Source of the DNA: Anadara kagoshimensis
Lineage: Eukaryota > Mollusca > Bivalvia > Arcoida > Arcidae
Assembly (NCBI GenBank): GCA_021292105.1
Contig: CM037861.1
Coordinates: 53,160,920 to 53,224,919 of the forward strand
Reading direction: 5' to 3'
Length of the DNA: 64,000 nt
Shown piece after piece: positions 21,495-35,400 of the stretch. The notes below the pieces were generated by a model, which searched no databases, had not been told where the DNA came from, and was given only the letters and a program-made list of their open reading frames with translations. The first letter of the stretch is position 1. The number at the start of each line of letters is the position of its first letter. The position numbers and the translations under genes were made by a program.

Positions 21495-23901
21495 TAAACA
21501 TTTCCATTTAGCTAAAGCATGTTGATGTTTTCTTGCATGTTAAGAGGTCAATAGTTTTCATTCAAACTCACTTGAGATCCTATTAAAGTTCTGTCTAGGA
21601 AGAATACAAGGCCAACAGCTAATTATTCTTCACTGTTGCAGAACTGACCACCTTGGCATAAAACTTTACCGAGACAAAACACTACAACAACCACTCAGGT
21701 TGTATGGTCCATTAAACTAAATCAATAAGTTCTTACAGCAAAATAAAAATAGCCTAGCAAACTATTGCAAAGGTAGGTGGATTGATTTGGTTGATGTCAC
21801 AAAAATAACCATGTTTACAGTATTGCATTTATACCTATCTGGCTATCCAATAAAATGGTTTTTCCTTGGTCGTCTTCTTCATCTTCCTGGTTACATCCTT
21901 CAGATCCTGCAGAGCTGGTTATCCATGCTGGCCTACTACTAGAAATCACATGTACAGACATTAATTGCAATTGAAAACAAATGATTTATCATGATATAAG
22001 TGAATGAATCGTTGACCAGGTGAGCATTTCTGCTCAGCCAATGTAAAAGTGTGGCAATGGCCGGACACCTCTGAATGCATAAGGCTGTGTCCAACACTGT
22101 CGCCAACATCTGGTGGCGATGGTCGGACACCCCTGAATGCATAAGACTGTGTCAAGCCTTATCACCACAATTTGGTGGCGTTGTTTCACATCTAGCCATA
22201 ATAGGTAGCGATGGTCGGACACCTCTGAATGCATAAGGCTGTGTCCACGCTGTCGCCAACATCTGGTGGCGATGGTGAGAGACCCCTGAATGCAAAGACT
22301 GTGTCAAACCTTATCGCCTACTTTTCATGGCACTATTCAACATCTTGGTCTCAGTAATAAGTGGTGACGGTCAGACACCCCTGAATGCAAAGGCTGCGCC
22401 CAACGCTGTCGCCAACATCTGGTGGCAATCGTCGGACACCCCTGAATGCATAAGACTGTGTCAAACCTTGTCACCACTGTGGACACGCCTGAATGCATAA
22501 GGTGTGTCAATTTTTTTCGCCACAATTGACACTCCTGAATGCATAAGGCTGTGCCCAAATCTTGTTCCCACTTACAAGCAAACAATGAAGAAACATGACT
22601 GCTTCATTCTTTATGAATTCATATGGTTACTTTCTCCAGGTGGGTCCATCTGTTGTCTTCATCTGTGCTGGTCCAGGGTCCATCTGTAGTCCTAATCCAT
22701 TGGCGTCAGGTCCATCGTTATCCTCTTGGTGCTACGGGGTCCATCGTCCAGGTTCCTATGTAAAAGAAAAAGTTAAAATATGTGCATCTAATCTTATTAT
22801 TAGATTGTTATTACCCAGTAGTGTAATAAACTTTTTTTAATTAAGGTATGTTCTACAGGACTTTCATCACATTGGATCCTTTTTTCCAATCAACCTCTTA
22901 ATACAGTCAAACCGGTCTATAAAGGTCACATAAGGGAACCAGTAAAGTGGCCTTTATGGGCAGGTGGCCCTTACATACAGGTTCAAACAACATGAATAAA
23001 GAACCACTGGGGATACATTATACTGCTCTTTAAAAGCAGGTGGCCCTTTTAAAGAGGTGACATTTAAGACAGGTTTGTCTGTTAACATTTCCATTTAGCT
23101 AAAGCATGTTGATGTTTTCTTGCAAGTTAAGAGGTCAATAGTTTTCATTCAAACTCACTTGAGATCCTATTAAAGTTCTGTCTAGAAGAATACAGGCCAA
23201 CAGCTAAATTATTCTTCACTGTTGCAGAACTGACCACCTTGGCATAAAACTTTACCGAGACAAAACACTACAACAACCACTCAGGTTGTATGGTCCATTA
23301 AACTAAATCAATAAGTTCTTACAGCAAAATAAAAATAGCCTAGCAACTATTGCAAAGGTAGGTGGATGATTTGGTTGATGTCACAAAAATAACCATGTTT
23401 ACAGTATTGCATTTATACCTATCTGGCTATCCAATAAAATGGTTTTTCCTTGGTCGTCTTCTTCATCTTCTGGTTACATCCTTCAGATCCTGCAGAGCTG
23501 GTTATCCACTGGCCTACTACTAGAAATCACATGTACAGACATTAATTGCAATTGAAAAAACAAATGATTTATCATGATATAAGTGAATGAATCGTTGACC
23601 AGGTGAGCATTTCTGCTCAGCCAATGTAAAAGTGTGGCAATGGCCGGACACCTCTGAATGCATAAGGCTGTGTCCAACACTGTCGCCAACATCTGGTGGC
23701 GATGGTCGGACACCCCTGAATGCATAAGACTGTGTCAAGCCTTATCACCACAATTTGGTGGCGTTGTTTCACATCTAGCCTAATAGGTAGCGATGGTCGG
23801 ACACCTCTGAATGCATAAGGCTGTGTCCCACGCTGTCGCCAACATCTGGTGGCGATGGTGAGAGACCCCTGAATGCAAACTGTGCAAACCTTATCGCCTA
23901 C

Positions 23902-24306
23902 TTTTCATGGCACTATTCAACATCTTGGTCTCAGTAATAAGTGGTGACGGTCAGACACCCCTGAATGCAAAAGGCTGCGCCCAAGTGAATGATCGTTGAC
24001 CAGGTGAGCATTTCTGCTCAGCCAATGTAAAAGTGTGGCAATGGCCGGACACCTCTGAATGCATAAGGCTGTGTCCAACACTGTCGCCAACATCTGGTGG
24101 CGATGGTCGGACACCCCTGAATGCATAAGACTGTGTCAAGCCTTATCACCACAATTTGGTGGCGTTGTTTCACATCTAGCCATAATAGGTAGCGATGGTC
24201 GGACACCTCTGAATGCATAAGGCTGTGTCCCACGCTGTCGCCAACATCTGGTGGCGATGGTGAGAGACCCCTGAATGCAAAGACTGTGTCAAACCTTATC
24301 GCCTAC
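23902..24306. repeat. Internally deleted array unit (405 bp)
   Basis: The unit starts normally, then jumps at GGCTGCGCCCAA to GTGAATGATCGTTGACCAGG, skipping about 1.19 kb including the MITE. A similar short unit is at 29095-29497 with a slightly different junction (CAACGCTGTCGC joined to AATCGTTGACC). Confidence 0.85.
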
Positions 24307-27300
24307 TTTTCATGGCACTATTCAACATCTTGGTCTCAGTAATAAGTGGTGACGGTCAGACACCCCTGAATGCAAAAGGCTGCGCCCAACGCTGTCGCCA
24401 ACATCTGGTGGCGATCGTCGGACACCCCTGAATGCATAAGACTGTGTCAAACCTTGTCACCACTGTGGACACGCCTGAATGCATAAGGTTGTGTCAATTT
24501 TTTTCGCCACAATTGACACTCCTGAATGCATAAGGCTGTGCCCAAATCTTGTTCCCACTTACAAGCAAACAATGAAGAAACATGACTGCTTCATTCTTTA
24601 TGAATTCATATGGTTACTTTCTCCAGGTGGGTCCATCTGTTGTCTTCATCTGTGCTGGTCCAGGGTCCATCTGTAGTCCTAATCCATTGGCGTCAGGTCC
24701 ATCTGTTATCCTCTTGGTGCCTACGGGGTCCATCGTCCAGGTTCCTATGTAAAAAAAAAGTTAAAATATGTGCATCTAATCTTATTATTAGATTGTTATT
24801 ACCCAGTAGTGTAATAAACTTTTTTTAATTAAGGTATGTTCTACAGGACTTTCATCACATTGGATCCTTTTTTCCAATCAACCTCTTAATACAGTCAAAC
24901 CGGTCTATAAAGGTCACATAAGGGAACCAGTAAGAGTGGCCTTTATGGGCAGGTGGCCCTTACATACAGGTTCAAACAACATGAATAAAGAACCACTGGG
25001 ATACAATTATACTGCTCTTTAAAAGCAGGTGGCCCTTTTAAAGAGGTGACATTTAAGACAGGTTTGTCTGTGTAACATTTCCATTTAGCTAAAGCATGTT
25101 GATGTTTTCTTGCAAGTTAAGAGGTCAATAGTTTTCATTCAAACTCACTTGAGATCCTATTAAAGTTCTGTCTAGGAAGAATACAGGGCCAACAGCTAAA
25201 TTATTCTTCACTGTTGCAGAACTGACCACCTTGGCATAAAACTTTACCGAGACAAAACACTACAACAACCACTCAGGTTGTATGGTCCATTAAACTAAAT
25301 CAATAAGTTCTTACAGCAAAATAAAAATAGCCTAGCAAACTATTGCAAAGGTAGGTGGATTGATTTGGTTGATGTCACAAAAATAACCATGTTTACAGTA
25401 TTGCATTTATACCTATCCTGGCTATCCAATAAAATGGTTTTTCCTTGGTCGTCTTCTTCATCTTCCTGGTTACATCCTTCAGATCCTGCAGAGCTGGTTA
25501 TCCAGCTGGCCTACTACTAGAAATCACATGTACAGACATTAATTGCAATTGAAAAAACAAATGATTTATCATGATATAAGTGAATGAATCGTTGACCAGG
25601 TGAGCATTTCTGCTCAGCCAATGTAAAAGTGTGGCAATGGCCGGACACCTCTGAATGCATAAGGCTGTGTCCAACACTGTCGCCAACATCTGGTGGCGAT
25701 GGTCGGACACCCCTGAATGCATAAGACTGTGTCAAGCCTTATCACCACAATTTGGTGGCGTTGTTTCACATCTAGCCATAATAGGTAGCGATGGTCGGAC
25801 ACCTCTGAATGCATAAGGCTGTGTCCCACGCTGTCGCCAACATCTGGTGGCGATGGTGAGAGACCCCTGAATGCAAAAGACTGTGTCAAACCTTATCGCC
25901 TACTTTTCATGGCACTATTCAACATCTTGGTCTCAGTAATAAGTGGTGACGGTCAGACACCCCTGAATGCAAAAGGCTGCGCCCAACGCTGTCGCCAACA
26001 TCTGGTGGCGATCGTCGGACACCCCTGAATGCATAAGACTGTGTCAAACCTTGTCACCACTGTGGACACGCCTGAATGCATAAGGTTGTGTCAATTTTTT
26101 TCGCCACAATTGACACTCCTGAATGCATAAGGCTGTGCCCAAATCTTGTTCCCACTTACAAGCAAACAATGAAGAAACATGACTGCTTCATTCTTTATGA
26201 ATTCATATGGTTACTTTCTCCAGGTGGGTCCATCTGTTGTCTTCATCTGTGCTGGTCCAGGGTCCATCTGTAGTCCTAATCCATTGGCGTCAGGTCCATC
26301 TGTTATCCTCTTGGTGCCCGGGGTCCATCGTCCAGGTTCCTATGTAAAAGAAAAAGTTAAAATATGTGCATCTAATCTTATTATTAGATTGTTATTACCC
26401 AGTAGTGTAATAAACTTTTTTTAATTAAGGTATGTTCTACAGGACTTTCATCACATTGGATCCTTTTTTCCAATCAACCTCTTAATACAGTCAAACCGGT
26501 CTATAAAGGTCACATAAGGGAACCAGTAAGAGTGGCCTTTATGGGCAGGTGGCCCTTACATACAGGTTCAAACAACATGAATAAAGAACCACTGGGATAC
26601 AATTATACTGCTCTTTAAAAGCAGGTGGCCCTTTTAAAGAGGTGACATTTAAGACAGGTTTGTCTGTTAACATTTCCATTTAGCTAAAGCATGTTGATGT
26701 TTTCTTGCAAGTTAAGAGGTCAATAGTTTTCATTCAAACTCACTTGAGATCCTATTAAAGTTCTGTCTAGGAAGAATACAGGGCCAACAGCTAAATTATT
26801 CTTCACTGTTGCAGAACTGACCACCTTGGCATAAAACTTTACCGAGACAAAACACTACAACAACCACTCAGGTTGTATGGTCCATTAAACTAAATCAATA
26901 AGTTCTTACAGCAAAATAAAAATAGCCTAGCAAACTATTGCAAAGGTAGGTGGATTGATTTGGTTGATGTCACAAAAATAACCATGTTTACAGTATTGCA
27001 TTTATACCTATCCTGGCTATCCAATAAAATGGTTTTTCCTTGGTCGTCTTCTTCATCTTCCTGGTTACATCCTTCAGATCCTGCAGAGCTGGTTATCCAG
27101 CTGGCCTACTACTAGAAATCACATGTACAGACATTAATTGCAATTGAAAAAACAAATGATTTATCATGATATAAGTGAATGAATCGTTGACCAGGTGAGC
27201 ATTTCTGCTCAGCCAATGTAAAAGTGTGGCAATGGCCGGACACCTCTGAATGCATAAGGCTGTGTCCAACACTGTCGCCAACATCTGGTGGCGATGGTCG

Positions 27301-29094
27301 GACACCCCTGAATGCATAAGACTGTGTCAAGCCTTATCACCACAATTTGGTGGCGTTGTTTCACATCTAGCCATAATAGGTAGCGATGGTCGGACACCTC
27401 TGAATGCATAAGGCTGTGTCCCACGCTGTCGCCAACATCTGGTGGCGATGGTGAGAGACCCCTGAATGCAAAAGACTGTGTCAAACCTTATCGCCTACTT
27501 TTCATGGCACTATTCAACATCTTGGTCTCAGTAATAAGTGGTGACGGTCAGACACCCCTGAATGCAAAAGGCTGCGCCCAACGCTGTCGCCAACATCTGG
27601 TGGCGATCGTCGGACACCCCTGAATGCATAAGACTGTGTCAAACCTTGTCACCACTGTGGACACGCCTGAATGCATAAGGTTGTGTCAATTTTTTTCGCC
27701 ACAATTGACACTCCTGAATGCATAAGGCTGTGCCCAAATCTTGTTCCCACTTACAAGCAAACAATGAAGAAACATGACTGCTTCATTCTTTATGAATTCA
27801 TATGGTTACTTTCTCCAGGTGGGTCCATCTGTTGTCTTCATCTGTGCTGGTCCAGGGTCCATCTGTAGTCCTAATCCATTGGCGTCAGGTCCATCTGTTA
27901 TCCTCTTGGTGCCTACGGGGTCCATCGTCCAGGTTCCTATGTAAAAGAAAAAGTTAAAATATGTGCATCTAATCTTATTATTAGATTGTTATTACCCAGT
28001 AGTGTAATAAACTTTTTTTAATTAAGGTATGTTCTACAGGACTTTCATCACATTGGATCCTTTTTTCCAATCAACCTCTTAATACAGTCAAACAGGTCTA
28101 TAAAGGTCACATAAGGGAACCAGTAAGAGTGGCCTTTATGGGCAGGTGGCCCTTACATACAGGTTCAAACAACATGAATAAAGAACCACTGGGATACAAT
28201 TATACTGCTCTTTAAAAGCAGGTGGCCCTTTTAAAGAGGTGACATTTAAGACAGGTTTGTCTGTGTAACATTTCCATTTAGCTAAAGCATGTTGATGTTT
28301 TCTTGCAAGTTAAGAGGTCAATAGTTTTCATTCAAACTCACTTGAGATCCTATTAAAGTTCTGTCTAGGAAGAATACAGGGCCAACAGCTAAATTATTCT
28401 TCACTGTTGCAGAACTGACCACCTTGGCATAAAACTTTACCGAGACAAAACACTACAACAACCACTCAGGTTGTATGGTCCATTAAACTAAATCAATAAG
28501 TTCTTACAGCAAAATAAAAATAGCCTAGCAAACTATTGCAAAGGTAGGTGGATTGATTTGGTTGATGTCACAAAAATAACCATGTTTACAGTATTGCATT
28601 TATACCTATCCTGGCTATCCAATAAAATGGTTTTTCCTTGGTCGTCTTCTTCATCTTCCTGGTTACATCCTTCAGATCCTGCAGAGCTGGTTATCCAGCT
28701 GGCCTACTACTAGAAATCACATGTACAGACATTAATTGCAATTGAAAAACAAATGATTTATCATGATATAAGTGAATGAATCGTTGACCAGGTGAGCATT
28801 TCTGCTCAGCCAATGTAAAAGTGTGGCAATGGCCGGACACCTCTGAATGCATAAGGCTGTGTCCAACACTGTCGCCAACATCTGGTGGCGATGGTCGGAC
28901 ACCCCTGAATGCATAAGACTGTGTCAAGCCTTATCACCACAATTTGGTGGCGTTGTTTCACATCTAGCCATAATAGGTAGCGATGGTCGGACACCTCTGA
29001 ATGCATAAGGCTGTGTCCCACGCTGTCGCCAACATCTGGTGGCGATGGTGAGAGACCCCTGAATGCAAAAGACTGTGTCAACCTTATCGCCTAC

Positions 29095-29497
29095 TTTTCA
29101 TGGCACTATTCAACATCTTGGTCTCAGTAATAAGTGGTGACGGTCAGACACCCCTGAATGCAAAAGGCTGCGCCCAACGCTGTCGCAATCGTTGACCAGG
29201 TGAGCATCTGCTCAGCCAATGTAAACTGTGTCAATGGCCGGACACCTCTGAATGCATAAGGCTGTGTCCAACACTGTCGCCAACATCTGGTGGCGATGGT
29301 CGGACACCCCTGAATGCATAAGACTGTGTCAAGCCTTATCACCACAATTTGGTGGCGTTGTTTCACATCTAGCCTAATAGGTAGCGATGGTCGGACACCT
29401 CTGAATGCATAAGGCTGTGTCCCACGCTGTCGCCAACATCTGGTGGCGATGGTGAGAGACCCCTGAATGCAAAGACTGTGTCAACCTTATCGCCTAC
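29095..29497. repeat. Internally deleted array unit (403 bp)
   Basis: Second short unit, with its deletion joining close to but not exactly where the first does. Both belong to the left-hand subfamily. Confidence 0.85.
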
Positions 29498-32400
29498 TTT
29501 TCATGGCACTATTCAACATCTTGGTCTCAGTAATAAGTGGTGACGGTCAGACACCCCTGAATGCAAAAGGCTGCGCCCAACGCTGTCGCCAACATCTGGT
29601 GGCGATCGTCGGACACCCCTGAATGCATAAGACTGTGTCAAACCTTGTCACCACTGTGGACACGCCTGAATGCATAAGGTTGTGTCAATTTTTTTCGCCA
29701 CAATTGACACTCCTGAATGCATAAGGCTGTGCCCAAATCTTGTTCCCACTTACAAGCAAACAATGAAGAAACATGACTGCTTCATTCTTTATGAATTCAT
29801 ATGGTTACTTTCTCCAGGTGGGTCCATCTGTTGTCTTCATCTGTGCTGGTCCAGGGTCCATCTGTAGTCCTAATCCATTGGCGTCAGGTCCATCTGTATC
29901 CTCTTGGTGCCACGGGGTCCATCGTCCAGGTTCCTATGTAAAAAGAAAAAGTTAAAATATGTGCATCTAATCTTATTATTAGATTGTTATTACCCAGTAG
30001 TGTAATAAACTTTTTTTAATTAAGGTATGTTCTACAGGACTTTCATCACATTGGATCCTTTTTTCCAATCAACCTCTTAATACAGTCAAACCGGTCTATA
30101 AAGGTCACATAAGGGAACCAGTAAGAGTGGCCTTTATGGGCAGGTGGCCCTTACATACAGGTTCAAACAACATGAATAAAGAACCACTGGGATACAATTA
30201 TACTGCTCTTTAAAAGCAGGTGGCCCTTTTAAAGAGGTGACATTTAAGACAGGTTTGTCTGTATAACATTTCCATTTAGCTAAAGCATGTTGATGTTTTC
30301 TTGCATGTGAAGAGGTCAATAGTTTTCATTCAAACTCACTTGAGATCCTATTAAAGTTCTGTCTAGGAAGAATACAAGGCCAACAGCTAAATTATTCTTC
30401 ATTGTTGCAGAACTGACCAACTTGGCATAAAACTTTACCGAGACAAAACACTACAACAACCAATCAGGTTGTATGGTCCATTAAACTAAATCAATAAGTC
30501 CTTACAGCAAAATAAAAATAGCCTAGCAAACTATTGCAAAGGTAGGTGGATGGATTTGGTTGATGTCACAAAAATAACCATGTTTACAGTATTGCATTTA
30601 TACCTATTCTGGCTATCCAATAAAATGGTTTTTCCTTGGTCGTCTTCTTCATCTTCCTGGTTAATCCTTCAGATCCTGCAGAGCTGGTCATCCACACTGG
30701 CCTACTACTAGAAATCACATGTACAGACATTAATTGCAATTGAAAACATAAATGATTTATCATGATATAAGTGAATGAATCGTTGACCAGGTGAGCATTT
30801 CTGCTCAGCCAATGTAAAAGTGTGGCAATGGCCGGACACCTCTGAATGCATAAGGCTGTGCCCAACACTGTCGCCAACATCTGGTGGCGATGGTCGGACA
30901 CCCCTGAATGCATAAGACTGTGTCAAGCCTTATCACCACAATTTGGTGGCGTTGTTTCACATCTAGCCGTAATAGGTAGCGATGGTCGGACACCTCTGAA
31001 TGCATAAGGCTGTGTCCCACGCTGTCGCCAACATCTGGTGGCGATGGTGAGAGACCCCTGATGCATAAGACTGTGTCAAACCTTATCGCCTAATTTTCAT
31101 GGCACTATTCAACATCTTGGTCTCAGTAATAAGTGGTGACGGTCAGACACCCCTGAATGCATAAGGCTGCGCCCAACGTTATCGCCAACATCTGGTGGCA
31201 ATCGTCGGGCACCCCTGAATGCATAAGACTGTGTCAAACCTTGTCACCACCATGGACACGCCTGAATGCATAAGGATGTGTCAATTTTTTTCGCCACAAT
31301 TGACACCCCTGAATGCATAAGGCTGTGCCCAAATCTTGTTCCCACTTACAAGCAAACAATGAAGAAACATGACTGCTTCATTCTTTATGAATTGATATGG
31401 TTACTTTCTCCAGGTGGGTCCATCTGTTGTCTTCATCTGTGCTGGTCCAGGGTCCATCTGTAGTCCTAATCCATTGGCGTCAGGTCCATCTGTTATCCTC
31501 TTGGTGCCTACGGGGTCCATCGTCCAGGTTCCTATGTAAACAGAAAAAGTTAAACTATGTGCATGTAATCTTATTGTTAGATTGTTATTACACAGTAGTG
31601 TAATAAACTTTTTTTAATTAAGGTATGTTCTACAGGACTTTCATCACATTGGATCCTTTTTTCCAATTAACCTCTAATACAGTCCAACCGGTCTATAAAG
31701 GTCACATAAGGGAACCAGTAAGAGTGGCCTTTATGGGCAGGTGGCCCTTACATACAGGTTCAAACAACATGAATAAAGAACCACTGTGGGATACAATTAT
31801 ACTGCTCTTTAAAAGCAGGTGGCCCTTTTAAAGAGGTGACATTTAAGACAGGTTTGTCTGTATAACATTTCCATTTAGCTAAAGCATGTTGATGTTTTTT
31901 GCATGTGAAGAGGTCAATAGTTTTCATTCAAACTCACTTGAGATCCTATTAAAGTTCTGTCTAGGAAGAATACAAGGCCAACAGCTAAATTATTCTTCAT
32001 TGTTGCAGAACTGACCAACTTGGCATAAAACTTACCGAGACAAAACACTACAAAACCAATCAGGTTGTATGGTCCATTAAACTAAATCAATAAGTCCTTA
32101 CAGCAAAATAAAAATAGCCTAGCAAACTATTGCAAAGGTAGGTGGATGGATTTGGTTGATGTCACAAAAATAACCATGTTTACAGTATTGCATTTATACC
32201 TATTCTGGCTATCCATAAAATGGTTTTTCCTTGGTCGTCTTCTTCATCTTCCTGGTTACATCCTTCAGATCCTGCAGAGCTGGTTATCCACACTGGCCTA
32301 CTACTAGAAATCACATGTACAGACATTAATTGCAATTGAAAACATAAATGATTTATCATGATATAAGTGAATGAATCGTTGACCAGGTGAGCATTTCTGC

Positions 32401-35400
32401 TCAGCCAATGTAAAAGTGTGGCAATGGCCGGACACCTCTGAATGCATAAGGCTGTGCCCAACACTGTCGCCAACATCTGGTGGCGATGGTCGGACACCCC
32501 TGAATGCATAAGACTGTGTCAAGCCTTATCACCACAATTTGGTGCGTTGTTTCACATCTAGCCGTAATAGGTAGCGATGGTCGGACACCTCTGAATGCAT
32601 AAGGCTGTGTCCCACGCTGTCGCCAACATCTGGTGGCGATGGTGAGAGACCCCTGAATGCATAAGACTGTCAAACCTTATCGCCTAATTTTCATGGCACT
32701 ATTCAACATCTTGGTCTCAGTAATAAGTGGTGACGGTCAGACACCCCTGAATGCATAAGGCTGCGCCCAACGTTATCGCCAACATCTGGTGGCAATCGTC
32801 GGGCACCCCTGAATGCATAAGACTGTGTCAAACCTTGTCACCACCATGGACACGCCTGAATGCATAAGGATGTGTCAATTTTTTTCGCCACAATTGACAC
32901 CCCTGAATGCATAAGGCTGTGCCCAAATCTTGTTCCCACTTACAAGCAAACAATGAAGAAAACATGACTGCTTCATTCTTTATGAATTGATATGGTTACT
33001 TTCTCCAGGTGGGTCCATCTGTTGTCTTCATCTGTGCTGGTCCAGGGTCCATCTGTAGTCCTAATCCATTGGCGTCAGGTCCATCTGTTATCCTCTTGGT
33101 GCCTACGGGGTCCATCGTCCAGGTTCCTATGTAAACAGAAAAAGTTAAACTATGTGCATGTAATCTTATTGTTAGATTGTTATTACCCAGTAGTGTAATA
33201 AACTTTTTTTAATTAAGGTATGTTCTACAGGACTTTCATCACATTGGATCCTTTTTTCCAATTAACCTCTAATACAGTCAAACCGGTCTATAAAGGTCAC
33301 ATAAGGGAACCAGTAAGAGTGGCCTTTATGGGCAGGTGGCCCTTACATACAGGTTCAAACAACATGAATAAAGAACCACTGTGGATACAATTATACTGCT
33401 CTTTAAAAGCAGGTGGCCCTTTTAAAGAGGTGACATTTAAGACAGGTTTGTCTGTATAACATTTCCATTTAGCTAAAGCATGTTGATGTTTTCTTGCATG
33501 TGAAGAGGTCAATAGTTTTCATTCAAACTCACTTGAGATCCTATTAAAGTTCTGTCTAGGAAGAATACAAGGCCAACAGCTAATTATTTCTTCATTGTTG
33601 CAGAACTGACCAACTTGGCATAAAACTTTACCGAGACAAAACACTACAACAACCAATCAGGTTGTATGGTCCATTAAACTAAATCAATAAGTCCTTACAG
33701 CAAAATAAAAATAGCCTAGCAAACTATTGCAAAGGTAGGTGGATGGATTTGTGTTGATGTCACAAAAATAACCATGTTTACAGTATTGCATTTATACCTA
33801 TTCTGGCTATCCAATAAAATGGTTTTTCCTTGGTCGTCTTCTTCATCTTCCTGGTTACATCCTTCAGATCCTGCAGAGCTGGTCATCCACACTGGCCTAC
33901 TACTAGAAATCACATGTACAGACATTAATTGCAATTGAAAACATAAATGATTTATCATGATATAAGTGAATGAATCGTTGACCAGGTGAGCATTTCTGCT
34001 CAGCCAATGTAAAAGTGTGGCAATGGCCGGACACCTCTGAATGCATAAGGCTGTGCCCAACACTGTCGCCAACATCTGGTGGCGATGGTCGGACACCCCT
34101 GAATGCATAAGACTGTGTCAAGCCTTATCACCACAATTTGGTGGCGTTGTTTCACATCTAGCCGTAATAGGTAGCGATGGTCGGACACCTCTGAATGCAT
34201 AAGGCTGTGTCCCACGCTGTCGCCAACATCTGGTGGCGATGGTGAGAGACCCCTGATGCATAAGACTGTGTCAAACCTTATCGCCTAATTTTCATGGCAC
34301 TATTCAACATCTTGGTCTCAGTAATAAGTGGTGACGGTCAGACACCCCTGAATGCATAAGGCTGCGCCCAACGTTATCGCCAACATCTGGTGGCAATCGT
34401 CGGCACCCCTGAATGCATAAGACTGTGTCAAACCTTGTCACCACCATGGACACGCCTGAATGCATAAGGATGTGTCAATTTTTTTCGCCACAATTGACAC
34501 CCCTGAATGCATAAGGCTGTGCCCAAATCTTGTTCCCACTTACAAGCAAACAATGAAGAAACATGACTGCTTCATTCTTTATGAATTGATATGGTTACTT
34601 TCTCCAGGTGGGTCCATCTGTTGTCTTCATCTGTGCTGGTCCAGGGTCCATCTGTAGTCCTAATCCATTGGCGTCAGGTCCATCTGTTATCCTCTTGGTG
34701 CCTACGGGGTCCATCGTCCAGGTTCCTATGTAAACAGAAAAAGTTAAACTATGTGCATGTAATCTTATTGTTAGATTGTTATTACCCAGTAGTGTAATAA
34801 ACTTTTTTTAATTAAGGTATGTTCTACAGGACTTTCATCACATTGGATCCTTTTTTCCAATTAACCTCTAATACAGTCAAACCGGTCTATAAAGGTCACA
34901 TAAGGGAACCAGTAAGAGTGGCCTTTATGGGCAGGTGGCCCTTACATACAGGTTCAAACAACATGAATAAAGAACCACTGTGGGATACAATTATACTGCT
35001 CTTTAAAAGCAGGTGGCCCTTTTAAAGAGGTGACATTTAAGACAGGTTTGTCTGTATAACATTTCCATTTAGCTAAAGCATGTTGATGTTTTCTTGCATG
35101 TGAAGAGGTCAATAGTTTTCATTCAAACTCACTTGAGATCCTATTAAAGTTCTGTCTAGGAAGAATACAAGGCCAACAGCTAAATTATTCTTCATTGTTG
35201 CAGAACTGACCAACTTGGCATAAAACTTTACCGAGACAAAACACTACAACAACCAATCAGGTTGTATGGTCCATTAAACTAAATCAATAAGTCCTTACAG
35301 CAAAATAAAAATAGCCTAGCAAACTATTGCAAAGGTAGGTGGATGGATTTGGTTGATGTCACAAAAATAACCATGTTTACAGTATTGCATTTATACCTAT

